From Hepsetus odoe (lineage: Eukaryota; Chordata; Actinopteri; Characiformes; Hepsetidae), in NCBI GenBank assembly GCA_017165825.1, contig CM029369.1:98330-162329 (forward strand): a stretch of 64,000 nt of DNA, written 5' to 3'. The position numbers and the translations under genes were made by a program. The notes under the pieces were generated by a model that made no database searches, was not told the origin of the DNA, and saw nothing but the letters and a program-made list of their open reading frames with translations. This document shows positions 41,080 to 51,639 of the stretch, piece by piece (position 1 is the first letter of the stretch; every line of letters begins with the position of its first letter).

Positions 41080-41568
41080 TGTAACGGTGGCGGGGTACCG
41101 GATGGACGCCAGTTCAGAGCCAAGAGTTCAGAACAGAAGTTTATTATGCACAGTGACAAAACAAACAAGAAACAGGGAACGGGGGACTGCAGTTCTACAC
41201 CTGAAACCCTAGAACTGGGGAACTGCAGTCTAACCCTAGATACACCGTGATCTATACTAGGTGACCTATACCTAGTCATAGACACAAGGTTGGCACATAC
41301 CAAAAACACCCGTTACGCGTAGGTTTGACCTACCTAATGAGCCGCGCTCTGTTCTGACTCATCAGGGCTTAAATAGTCAGCCCCAATGATGCACACCTGC
41401 CCGCATGGGCTCAGGTGTGCTCAGTCAGAACAGAGCGCCCTCTAGCGTACCCATAACACCTCCTGTGACATACCTTGTGTGATAGAGAGCGCCCTCTAGC
41501 ATGCCCAAAACACAACACAGGTGACAGAGGGCGCCCTCTAGCGTGCCCAAAACACCCCATGTGTGACA
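41080..41568 (-). repeat. LTR of the IQ-carrying element (5' LTR in element sense)
   Basis: A 489-bp LTR, nearly identical to 37106-37584. TATTTAAG lies at 41375-41368 and AATAAA at 41145-41140 on the - strand. It retains the 10 bp deleted from the other LTR. Confidence 0.92.
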
Positions 41569-41573
41569 ATTAC
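41569..41573. other. Target-site duplication, right copy (ATTAC)
   Basis: A direct repeat of 37101-37105. Confidence 0.9.
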
Positions 41574-42815
41574 TCTCAACCTTTCCTTGAAAGAGTTGGA
41601 CCCAATCTACCTCAGTTCTCTTGAACTGTCCTCTAGGCACTGGTCCCAACCCGGGGTTACCCCCAAGGTCCACTAAGTCCCTTGCCTAGGTGTGCCTAAG
41701 TCCCCGACTTTGCGTTCCCTCCTTATGGCAGACCTCACAGACAGGAGAATCTAGGTTAAATTAATATTTTTCTTTTATCTTTTTCTTTCTATTTTTTTCT
41801 TTCTAATTTTTTTCATTGTTCTTTCTTTACACCTGTTGCTCTGTAGCCACAATATTTGCAAACTTGAACTCCTCTAGTATGTCCCATTAACATTCACAAG
41901 GCTGTCTCAAACATTTACTTCATTTGACAACAAGGCACTTATGAGTCCACTGTGGTGGGTCACTAGAAAAGTCCTCTTTGGGCCGTTAATCACTCTCTCT
42001 ATTGTCCAGTACGGTCCTCCACTGGGGGTTCTAATCCCGAGAGATGAAAAACGTTTTCGATTCTGTTAACCACCACCTAAATCCTCCATGGAGAGGATCA
42101 GCAGTCCAGTCCTCAGGGACAACTTCATGTTCGCACCGTTAGGTTTCGGGTTGTCCTGTTTCAGTACTGGGTCTCTCCCATTCACACACACAGACAGAAA
42201 AACAAACAAACACATACCTCAGTCTATAGTAACCACCTGAGTTACTTCTCAGGAGCATCTCAATTGACTAGTACTAGTACAATTAGACATCTAGGGCAAT
42301 CCTTCTGATCCCCTATAGACTGTTAGAGTCCCGGACTCTCTAGATGTCTCTCTAAGGTTCCCTGAACCTTTCAGCGCTATTCCAAAAAATCCTTGTCGAA
42401 ACAAGCTTTTTGCAGAAGTCGTAAATAAAGAAGGATTCCAAAAAGGTCAACAGTTCATCATCAATGATAAATATTTACGATTTCCTAACACCCAACATTC
42501 CCCATTCCTTAATGATCCTAAAAATAGGTTAGAACTCAGGTACAACTTAGCCCAAACAGGCTGGTGGGCTTCCGAGCCCACCGCTGTCCCAGAGCACAAT
42601 ACTTTCCATTAATAAATTAGAACTCAGGCATAACTCAGCCCAGACAGGCTGGTGGACCTCCGGGTCCACCGCTGTACCTGAGCACTAAACAACGACTAAA
42701 AATAGAGCCAAGGACTGAATGGCAGAACTGATCATGTGTTGGCCCGTGCCTCTTCCCTTGGTCTCCCCACACCAAACCACACATTCGAAGAATGTGATGG
42801 GGGGAGCCATTGTAA
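41574..42815. other. Probable continuation of ERV-B (leader/LTR), unassigned
   Basis: This stretch joined 37100 before the LTR element inserted, so by position it should be upstream of ERV-B gag. I see no second copy that would define an LTR. An 88-bp tandem duplication is present at about 42530-42700 (units with TTAGAACTCAGG and CCACCGCTGT). A T/C-rich run lies at 41760-41825. Confidence 0.4.
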
Positions 42816-42819
42816 CTTT

Positions 42820-42903
42820 CTCACCTAACCCTAATTTCACTCTCTCCTCCAGGCATTTGCGACACCTTTATTTTTTTCCTCTAACCTAACCTAACCTAAC
42901 AAC
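42820..42903. repeat. Telomere-like degenerate repeats next to PLE fragment 1
   Basis: CACCTAACCCTAATTTCACT and later CTAACCTAACCTAACCTAAC. A relative with the same middle part is at 33960-34050. Similar degenerate CCCTAA units recur at 46765-46850. Confidence 0.6.
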
Positions 42904-43700
42904 ACACTACTCATTCTGAGACAACATAATGAGGAGGCACTAGAAGAACAGAAAACCCAATTGCTACAAACATGCCACCGTGGCAAAATGGGGCCAAAAA
43001 AGATTTGGGTAAAGATTGCGTTGGAGCACACTCCAAGAAACCCAGACTTTACTCGAGGAGTGGATGCAGACCCCCGGGACCCCACAAACGGTCCAATTGG
43101 AGACAACACTCACTGACCCAACACCCATAACAGAAACCCAAAACAGAAACTCCACATTCCTAATTCCCCAAACCAAAGGGCACTTCATTGAATGCAGTAA
43201 ATGCTGCCTACAATATGCGGGTGAAGCATTAAAAAAAAGGAGAAAAACACCCACTTGGTAGCAGACTTCTTAAAGCATGGTTTAACACCATTAATAGGTA
43301 CAGTGCTGGAACACAATCCCCAAATGGTCAAAGAGGCAAAGAAAGGAAAGGAAAGGGCCTGGATTAAGAAACTGGGGTCATAATGCCCCAGTGGACTAAA
43401 TGAGAAAACTAGATGAGGGAACTTACAAAAGCAGACATGCAAGAAGCAATGATAAGAATTTAATGGCTGTTATAACCCCATAAAAACAGGAACAGGAATG
43501 GGAACTGGGAGAATATCCAAAAGGAAAGCAAAACCTAGGAAAGGATGGAAGAAGGGCATGGGAATGATAAAAAGTGGATTACGGGAACGAAAAGGGGATT
43601 TTACCTTAACACCAAGAGAATGGAACCCATGGACAGCACACGTTCACCAACACTGCAGAAATGTAATACAAAAATTGCATAGAATTGCATAAAATTGAAA
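42904..43700 (+). pseudogene. Penelope-like element fragment 1 (GIY-YIG part)
   Basis: One frame reads HFIECSKCCLQYAGEALKKR, the decayed start of a GIY-YIG nuclease of Penelope-like type (usual form C-x2-C-x-x-QYVGET). Downstream, RAWIKKLG and a CPSGLNE segment match the end of that domain. The RT part is absent. Stops break the frame. Confidence 0.6.
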
Positions 43701-43754
43701 ATGTGACTTACCGGAATTTGTAAGTGGGAAAAGTGTGACTTGCAAGCACAAATA

Positions 43755-43980
43755 ATAATAATCCTTTATTTATAATCCCACAAATGGGAAATTCACTCTC
43801 TGCATTTCACCCATACACACATGTGCAGCAGTGGGCTGCTATTGAAAGCACCCGGGGAGCAGTGATGGGGACGGCACCTTGCTCAAGTGTACCTCAGGGC
43901 AACCTACTGGGAAGGGGTTCAAACCCCTGATCCTCCAATCACGTGGCTGACGCCCTAACCACTAGGCCACCGCTGCCCAC
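43755..43980 (-). repeat. SINE, family 2, minus orientation
   Basis: GGGAAATTCACTCTCTGCAT to CCACTAGGCCACCGCTGCCC is the reverse complement of family 2, with the inverted B box at GGGGTTCAAACCCC. It has a tail AATAATAATAATCCTTTATT. Confidence 0.75.
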
Positions 43981-44619
43981 AAACTTGAACATATAAAGCA
44001 CTCTGTCAATCCAATCAGAATTGGTAGCATGTAAAACAAAATACAAGCACTGCTAGAAATATATATAAAGATAATACAGCATAACATATGTCCAAAGTTA
44101 AAGAACAAATATATAAGGGTAACACCTTCATCAGCACTGGGAACCAATTTTCATCAAGAGGAATGTGTAATATGATGAATTTATGATAATAAATCTGTTA
44201 GCACTAACATTTTTACCAACCAAGTTGTCAGAACTTCAAGCAAAGCGAAAAAATGTTCAAGTTTCAAAAATGTTCAAAACTGGTAGAAATTGGAAGTACA
44301 ATTCAGCAGTGGCATGGAAAATAAAACCAAATGACAAGATAAAGACTATTTCTGTCTCCATCATTTCCTTTCTTGACCCAGCCTATAAACATCTAACCAC
44401 CTAGTTCAGGGTTCTAAAGTGGAGGAACTAGATAGTGGATACGCAAAATCCCATGAATCTCCCCTTCAACACTTGATCATCCAGTTGATAAGTCAATAAC
44501 AATAGACAACAAACACTCAGATTCACAGAGTATCTACTACTCACTCTAAGGGAGATAAACAGAGTAAAACAGATTAATAGAAAAATTTAAATAAATGAGT
44601 AGCCAAACAAATGGGGAAA

Positions 44620-44705
44620 AGTGGTAGGGTACTTGCCTATGGACCTGTGGCTCAAGAAGTCCCAGGTTTGAATCCCACCTCTGGCACTACCACCACAGGG
44701 GGAAT
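44620..44705 (+). repeat. SINE, family 1, tail-truncated
   Basis: TAGGGTACTTGCCTATGGAC, a B box CAGGTTTGAATCCCACC and the CACTACCACCAC core, then a break. Confidence 0.7.
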
Positions 44706-44859
44706 CTGGATGTAGTATTCCCCATACTCTGCCCACCCCTAACCAGGCTCTCCATCTGATTGGCTCATTAGGAAAAATGCTTTTTCCTAACCCTAGCATC
44801 CTATAAATCCACTGCTTCCTCCTCCCATAAAACAATATAGTAAGATCTTCCACACCAAC

Positions 44860-46690
44860 AACAAGTTTAATCCTATGTGGATACAGTGCGTTATAGCGAC
44901 CAAGCGATACCCAGGCCTACATATCTGGTCAGACTCGATCAGGCTCCTGCCAAAAATTGGGCCTTCAACAATGCTGATCCTCAAACAACACTATGAGGAA
45001 GCACTGGTATCAGAGAGTGCCAAAATCCAACAAGTTGCCACCAAGAGTGGGAAAAGTGTTACTCCACAGCCACTCTTTGGGCCAAAAGGGCCACGGCAGA
45101 AGACTAAAGGACAAAACTATCCATGAAACCCATGCACTTCTACAGAATAGAATACAGACACCTCCCCCTGAACAAACCTCAAACCCTGAAAATACTCACA
45201 CTAATTCCTCTCCTTCTCCACACCAAACGACCACCGACAGGGAGAATGTTGGTTCAGGTGGAAAATAGTCTCCTCTCCACCGAGACTTCTGACCCAACAA
45301 ACCAAAAGACACAATAAATCAACATCTATAATGACTGATTTCAGGGGAGACTGGACACTTTCCACAGAGAACAAAGGGCACTCTGACACAGAGAGGATGC
45401 AAAACCTCAATTTTCCATCCCCAAACAGACCCCCTAAAGTACAAAGGGTTACCCCTAAAACCCCAAGAAGGGCACTCTTCAGGGCTAACACAAAAGACAG
45501 ATCTAACTGTGTCCCCATAAACCTGCAGACACAGGGAGGGTCCAGCTCAATATGACCTATACAATTATCATAAGAGGCTCAAATGGCAAACTTTTATTTT
45601 TTTTTATTTTTTACAGATTCGACTGAAACAGCACCACCGCCGTTCACGCCAACATTGGAATTCATGGACATAAATTTGTTCGGGAATGATTTTCACTTTA
45701 ATGGGGAGTTCTTCCTCCAGATCAAAGGGACAGCAATGGTTAAAAAAAAAAATCATTCAAAAGTTAAAAATTGCCCCTGCCTACTGCCCTTTCCCAAAAC
45801 CCCAAAAAGCCACTCCATTCCTTTACCCTAGGATGATATCTGGGGAGTCTGGAGCCATTCCACAGAGGATTGTAATGCAATTTGTCAACCACTTCTTTAC
45901 ACAATCCGTCCATCAAATCGAAATTTGAACTGAATGCAAAATATGGTCACATTTTTAGATACTACCACCTACAAAGGCCCAGAATTTCAATTCACAGGAA
46001 AATCAGATACACAAGTTTTTTTCAAACAAACAGATACACACACACACACTTTACTCCATAAATGCAGCTTCCACCCCAAACACATGTTCGCAGGACTGAT
46101 TCAATACCAATTATTACGATTTCACATGATTTGTACAACACAGGAAGATTTTCAAGAAGCTACACAGATTTTATTCAAAGCTTTAATAACAGAAAAAAAC
46201 TAGCCAGAACAATCAGGTCCTCATTTCAACATTTTTCAGCCACAACCAAAATTTATGCCGTGATAATTTGGTTATTGTACAATCAGAGAAACAGAACCTC
46301 AAAGATTTTTTGATCAGGAACCAAATCAAACCATCAAAAATTCCCAAAACTCCAAACCCCCAGATGAGCACTACGCAACAAAAGTACAAAAGAAACGTTT
46401 ACCACATATCGAACGAGCGCACATTTACCTGATTGAATGTGCAAAATATAAAACAGTATGTGGGAGAGACAGGTAACACCATTCAAGTCAGAATGGCCCA
46501 ACACAAACACAACATTACAAAAAAGAAACTCATAGTCCAGCATTTTATTGCACACAACTAGGAAGCAGTCAGGGTAAGTTTTAGAAGCCAACCTGAACTG
46601 GTCCACAGCCAGAGGAACAAGGGCACAAAAATGGTGGATCTCAAACCTCAATACAAGATTTCCCCTGGAACTTCACATTAGACCGTTGGG
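44860..46690 (+). pseudogene. Penelope-like retroelement, RT and GIY-YIG endonuclease
   Basis: Pieces in order on the + strand. RT has LEFMDINLFGNDFHFNGE and LQIKGTAM (45650-45745), where Penelope RTs have NDFxFNGEWxLQIxGTAMG. The RT thumb has FLDTTTYKGPEFQFTGK, HKCSFHPKHMFAGLIQYQ and QEDFQEATQILFKALI (45949-46195). The GIY-YIG nuclease starts IECAKYK then YVGETGNTIQVRMAQHKHN (YVGET at 46457-46471). Many stops and frame changes are present, so the copy is dead. The N-terminal region from 44860 (YPGLHIWSDSIRLLPK) is not recognised. Confidence 0.8.
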
Positions 46691-46699
46691 TTCAGTGGA

Positions 46700-47362
46700 C
46701 GACGCTGAATGCCAGTGCAAACAAGGTTTACACCCGTGGGAACCAGATCCTTTTCTTCTTCCCTTTCTCTAGGATTAACCCTAACCCCAATCCCTAATCC
46801 CTGACCCTAACCTAACCGTTCACACCCTCTCTAACCTACCCTAAGGATTCTGAAATTTACTCTTGGATCAAATACAAAAATAAAAATAAGAAAACAATAC
46901 TTTATTTCACTCTAGACCTAGAACTAAAATGGCCCCAGACAAGCCAATAAATCACTATCTATATGCTGCCCAAATGATGAAGTATACGTTGGAAAATCAA
47001 ATCTGAACCTATGGGACAAAGCAGGCCCAGACAGGATGAAGGATGGCTTCATCCATTGTTTGCCCTGAGATCCAAAAAAAACAAATCAGCTCATGAAAAA
47101 CCTAGGAACAAAACAGGCCCAGACAGGCCAACAAACTACTTCATCAATATTTTAGCCCAATAATGAAGTATAATCTGGAACCCTGGGACAGCCCAGGCCG
47201 ACCAATGGATGACATCTTCCATCATTCACTCAGAGATCCAAAATGGCAAAAGAAATATGGAAAATAAATACACATCAAACCTTGGATCAAAAGGCCAGTG
47301 GAGAATATCCATGGTTTGCCGCAGGATCCAATTTATTAATAAAACCTTTTCTTACTCTAGAC
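46700..47362. other. Unassigned, with telomere-like units and a loose 120-bp repeat
   Basis: 46765-46850 contains degenerate CCCTAA units. From 46920 to 47330 phrases such as AGGCCCAGACAGG, TCATCCATTG and GAGATCCAAAA return about every 110-130 bp, suggesting an old tandem repeat. No gene was recognised. Confidence 0.4.
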
Positions 47363-49968
47363 CAGTGGTTCTCAAACTATGGTAAAATAATAGCTGTAGA
47401 GACATAATACTATTAGGTAATAGAGCAAATAACATTTTATTAGCTACAAAATCACTGAAATGAAATTTAAAATAGTTTTTGCTTTGCTGAATAATCATGC
47501 TATTCACAAGTATGGTACAAGCTAATAAAGAATATTAGCTTAAGATAAACTGCAATGGCAAGCGGACGTGGCAGAAGTGGTGGATCGAAAACACCAAAAT
47601 CATGGCTCCACACGGGCAGTCTGAAGAAGAGATGTGTGAGGAATATTTCGAGCAGTAGTGGAGAAACTGAACTGGATGAAAGGGAACCCAGCACAACAAG
47701 TGATAGCAGTGATATCAGCGCCTTTAGCAGTGCCAGCCAACCATCCACAGCGCCTGTTAGCAGCACAAGGCGTGAAGCAGTGAGGAAATATGACTCCAGC
47801 TACATCAGGTTTGGATTCAGCTGGAGTGGGACAGAGTTAGACCCAAGGCCGCAGTGTGTGGTGTGTGGTGAGGTGCTTAGCCATGAAACCGTCACACCTC
47901 AAACGGCATCTTACAACCAAACCCACAGTGCTCAAAGACAAACCACCTGATATTTCTCTAAGAAAAAGGGACTGAATCAGTTCAGGTACACAATTAAAAA
48001 TTGTGCTTCATCAGTAGTCAAAGCTCAAGAAGCCTCACATCATGACAGCCTCCGTATAGCAAAAGCCGGGAAGCCACACACAATCGTGTCTACCGTTGGC
48101 CAAATAAATAACAAGCATCATGTGTGGGGAGAAGGCTGCCAGACAGCTGAATCAAGGGCCACTTTCAAACGACACGGTCACGGAGGATAGTGACCATGGC
48201 AGAGGACGTTAAAAACACACAGACTGAGCGCGTTAAAAGGTGGCCGCTTTTATTCCATCCAGCTAGACGAGACGACCGATGTTGCAGATTTGGCCAATTT
48301 GCTTGTTTATATTAGATACGAATATGATGACACAGCTCAGGAGGACTTTCTATTCTGCCAGCCACTTCAGACCCAAACTACAGCTGAGCACATTTTCCAG
48401 CTCTTGAACGTCTTTTTCAAAGAGAATGGACTCGATTGAGAACGGTGTGTTGGAGTCTGCATAGATGGCGCCAGGGCAATGACAGGGCGCCACAGCAGAG
48501 CAGCAGCCCCAATTTGTGAGTTGGCATCAGAGATGCGATGGACTCACTGCAGCATTCATCGCAAGGACCTGGTGGTGAAGAAGAGCTTAAGTCTGTGCAG
48601 GACATGGCTGTAAACGGTCAACTTTGTCCAGGCCCGACCTGTGCATTCTCATCTGTTTCGTGTGCTTTGAGACGAGATGGGCAGCCAACACATCCAGCTT
48701 CTGCTTTCTACAGAAGTGAGGTGGCCATCAAGAAGGTGCTGTCAAGGCTTTTTGAATTGCACAGAGAAGTCCAGATATTCTTACAGGACAAAACCTCATC
48801 TGATGTTTTTGAAGACTCTGTGGCTCAGTCAGCTGGCATACTTGTCGGACATTTTCTCTCATCTAAACGTGGCACTGCAGGTACTCTCCAGGAACTTTTG
48901 TGTAGGAAAAAAATCAACGCTATGCTGAAAAAGATGGAGCTGTTTGAAATCAAGGTCAAAACAGGAGATGTTTGTATCCCCACTTTGGAGAGTTTGCTGT
49001 CAGACAGCAACCTGACCCTGGCTGATGAAGTGAGGGACACTTAGTCCACCTAGTCTCTCTCAGGAAGCATCCCCGGGAATATTTCCCAGTGATGCCTGAA
49101 TCCAACAACTGGATGAGGAGCCCATTTGACATCGAAACATCTGAAAAACCCAACGACTGAACTGTCGGTGAGCAAGAGAGTTTAACAGAAGTGGCTTGTG
49201 ACCAAACACTGAAGTCTGCTTTCGAAACGCAGTCGTTTTTGGACTTTTGGATACAGAGATGCAGCAAATACACTGCGGCTTCGAACAAGGCCTTGTGCTT
49301 TCTTCTTCCCTTTGCGAGCACATATCTGTGTGAGAAAGGCTTCTCTTTACTTTCCTCCATAAAAACTAAATACAGAAGCAGGGTGGCTGTTAAACCAAAC
49401 ACGCGACTGAAGCCAACCTCGACTGACTCAGGCATCACAGGACTGTGTTCACAGAGGCAGGCGCACCCTTCTCATTAGGCATTTGTAACTTGTCTCCAAC
49501 TTTTAACTTTACTTGTATTCACCGTTAAGATGTCACACTGTTGGTATAGAAGTGTTATTATAATTATTCTTAGTTGTGGGAATTTAATTGCAGCACAGTT
49601 GTTAATATTGATATTTTCACTTGCTGTAAGTGTTAATATCCTCACATTCCATATTTAAATGCAGTACAGTTAATATTTTCCCTTTCTGAGAGTATTTGAA
49701 TGCAGTAGAGATGTTATTCTTCATATTTTCATCCACTGTGAGTGTTTGCATTACAGTTATCTCAATTTTCTCACTTACAAATGGTTAAAAAGGAGTACAG
49801 TTGTGGCTATAGATGACAGTCAATAATAAACATCATTCCTAATAGGATGATTTGTTGTGCGATTAGGCCTGTGTTCTGTTATTTTAACACTAGTCATAAT
49901 AGTGGTACTTGGAGACCCAAATCTTTTTTGGAGGTTTGTACTCAGTGTAAAAAGTTTGAGGATCACTG
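47363..49968 (+). mobile_element. hAT DNA transposon
   Basis: Inverted ends: CAGTGGTTCTCAAACT at the left (47363) and AGTTTGAGGATCACTG at the right (to 49968). Both flanks carry TCTAGA (47356-47361 and 49970-49975), the usual core of hAT target duplications of nTCTAGAn type. Length is 2.6 kb. Inside is a broken BED-finger transposase gene. Confidence 0.85.
47555..49478 (+). pseudogene. hAT transposase (ZBED5/SCAND3-like), broken
   Basis: The first ORF (47555-47950) has a basic lead and then YDSSYIRFGFSWSGTELD with PQCVVCGEVLSHE, the entrance of a BED-type zinc finger. After frame changes come the catalytic-core pieces QLDETTDVADLANL (near 48270), STEVRWPSRRCCQGF and LNVALQVLSRNF (48700-48900). 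The ORF at 48538-49044 has LFELHREVQIFLQDK. The C-terminal dimerisation domain has NKALCFLLPFASTYLCEKGF and SIKTKYRSR (49270-49400). At least four frame breaks are present. The 3' third is duplicated at 56624-57250. Confidence 0.8.
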
Positions 49969-49975
49969 GTCTAGA

Positions 49976-50165
49976 GGAAGGATACTCGCCTACAAACCAA
50001 GAGGTCGCAGGTTCAGATCCCACCTCCAGAACCTCACTGGGTTCCTGAGCGAACCCTGAACCCCAAGCTGCTCCAGAGAGACCGTCCCTGTGATCAGGAG
50101 CTGGACGTCGCTCTGGAGAAGAGCATCATGCCATACATTTCATTAAATGTAATAAACGTAAATGA
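49976..50165 (+). repeat. SINE, family 1, at the hAT right edge
   Basis: GGATACTCGCCTACAAACCA, a B box CAGGTTCAGATCCCACC, then the CTGCTCCAGAGAGACCGTCC core. It begins where the hAT ends, so the transposon probably inserted into the TCTAG of the SINE head. Confidence 0.7.
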
Positions 50166-51060
50166 AATTCTTCAAATTAATGAAGAAATTTTAACATAAT
50201 GAAAAACTAAAAGCAGTCAAGAAACAAAAAACACATAAAAGCCATTTCCATCAGGACAGAAGAGAGTCCGTTCTTCTGTTCAGAAGCCTCTTCTTCAGGA
50301 GAGAGAACAGGAGCCACTGGGAGAGGAACTGGAGGAGCAGCACAGCAGTGTTTCCACTCAACTCCACAAAACGGCCCACAGGTAGAACCTCAGAGCAGCT
50401 GAGGAACCCTGAGATCTGCTCCTGTTCCGGGAGATTTATTCACTCTCTCACTCTGTCTCACCTTTCTGAACACCACAGTGAGAGAGGAAGACTCGGGTTG
50501 GGGCTCAGACTGTGTATTAGAAAATATCCCGTCTGCGGTGTTTCAGTTTTAAACAAGCAGAACAAACCAGCGCCGACCTGCTTCTGGAGAACATTCTGGA
50601 GGCGTTTCAGAAACACTTTAACCCGTTTTTAAACGCCTTCACTTCCTTATTGTAGCTCCTTTCACCCACTAATGAGCTTAATTCAGTAAAATGTGAATCC
50701 CTCGGAGCGGCCCGTATTAAAGTGCTCCATCAGTAAGAGAGTGAATGAAGCCCATCTCCTACACTCCTGTCAATACACAGCTCCTCCTCCTGCTGAGTGA
50801 CGCTCTGCTGCTGCTCACGCTTCTACACAGGTGGGAGAACAGACCACGCCCACACTTTATTCAGTCTCGCGCTCACAGCCTCCTGAGGAGCACTGGCGCC
50901 AAAACTACCGTTACCTCAGAAAAGTTCACCAACCTGTCCAAACACTCCTGAACACCGGACACCAGCACAGGGACCGACACTGCTCCGTCTAGTTTTTACT
51001 CCTGTACTTTTAATTCTGTTTTAGATTAAATACAGCACTCAGAAACACCCACCTGTTCAC
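50166..51060. other. Unassigned, part of a local duplication
   Basis: 50166-50640 is repeated at 61200-61670 with many small differences. A frame at 50745-50831 encodes a hydrophobic stretch (NTQLLLLLSDALLLLTLLH) ending at a possible donor ACAG|GTGGGA. Without further exons I do not call a gene. Confidence 0.45.
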
Positions 51061-51189
51061 TGAGACCTGCAGACTAATTAACTCCAGCTGAGCTGAATCT
51101 GGAGGTACAGCCACAGAGGGACCAAAAAAAAAAAAACAGTGCTCTGTGCAGGTGCATGCTGTGAAATGTAGTTTGTAACAAACGCAACA

Positions 51190-51303
51190 ATAGTCATTTT
51201 CTGCCGCTTGTCCCAAGCGGGGTCACAGGGGAGTCCATCCCAGCGCACACAGGGCGAGGACGGGACACACACACTGGACAGGTCTCCAGCCCATCGCAGG
51301 GAG
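51190..51303 (-). repeat. Dispersed CTGCGATGGGCTGG-type repeat, copy 2
   Basis: The reverse complement of the element at 27825, from TTCTGCCGCTTGTCCCAAGC to CAGCCCATCGCAGGGAGG. Confidence 0.65.
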
Positions 51304-51306
51304 GAG

Positions 51307-51416
51307 CGTGACAGGGACGGTACCTTGCTCAAGGGTACCTCAGGGCAACCCATTGGGAAGGGGTTCGAACCCCGATCCTCCGGCCAACGCCCGAACCACT
51401 AAGCCACCGCTGCCCC
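51307..51416 (-). repeat. SINE, family 2, partial, minus orientation
   Basis: GACGGTACCTTGCTCAAGGG, an inverted B box GGGGTTCGAACCCC, and ends ACTAAGCCACCGCTGCCCC. Confidence 0.75.
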
Positions 51417-51484
51417 GCGACAACAATAATAAGTCCCTTACCCTACTTATTGGAAAAAATGTAAACAAAAACATCCATCCATCC

Positions 51485-51605
51485 ATTATCTGCCGCTTGT
51501 CCCAAACGGGGTCGCGGGGGAGTGCTGGCGTCCAACCCAGCGCACACAGGGCGAGGACGGGGGACGCACCCTGGACAGGTCGCCAGCCCATCGCAGGGAA
51601 TGCTA
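51485..51605 (-). repeat. Dispersed CTGCGATGGGCTGG-type repeat, copy 3
   Basis: CTGCCGCTTGTCCCAAACGG to GTCGCCAGCCCATCGCAGG, with a GATGGATGGATG-like flank. Confidence 0.65.
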
Positions 51606-51639
51606 GCCGACCGCTATCCTGGCCCGTCTCTCTCGCCAA

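Larger units (their letters stand above)
37106..41568 (-). mobile_element. LTR element carrying IQ-motif/coiled-coil coding sequence
   Basis: A 4463-bp unit with two nearly identical LTRs (479 and 489 bp), TG..CA ends, an ATTAC duplication on both sides and a purine run GGGGGGGGG next to the 3' LTR. The interior (37585-41079) shows no gag zinc knuckle, protease, RT, RNase H or integrase motif. It encodes an N-terminal region, a coiled coil, about ten IQ motifs like those of ASPM, and a second coiled coil. It must have moved using enzymes from another element. The nearly identical LTRs point to recent insertion, into an already decayed ERV. No clear tRNA primer-binding site follows the 5' LTR. 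Confidence 0.85.

Noticed and set aside
50745..50951. Signal-peptide-like ORF with a possible donor at 50831
   Set aside because: A hydrophobic leader and GT alone are weak evidence. No following exon with a matching phase or known domain was found.
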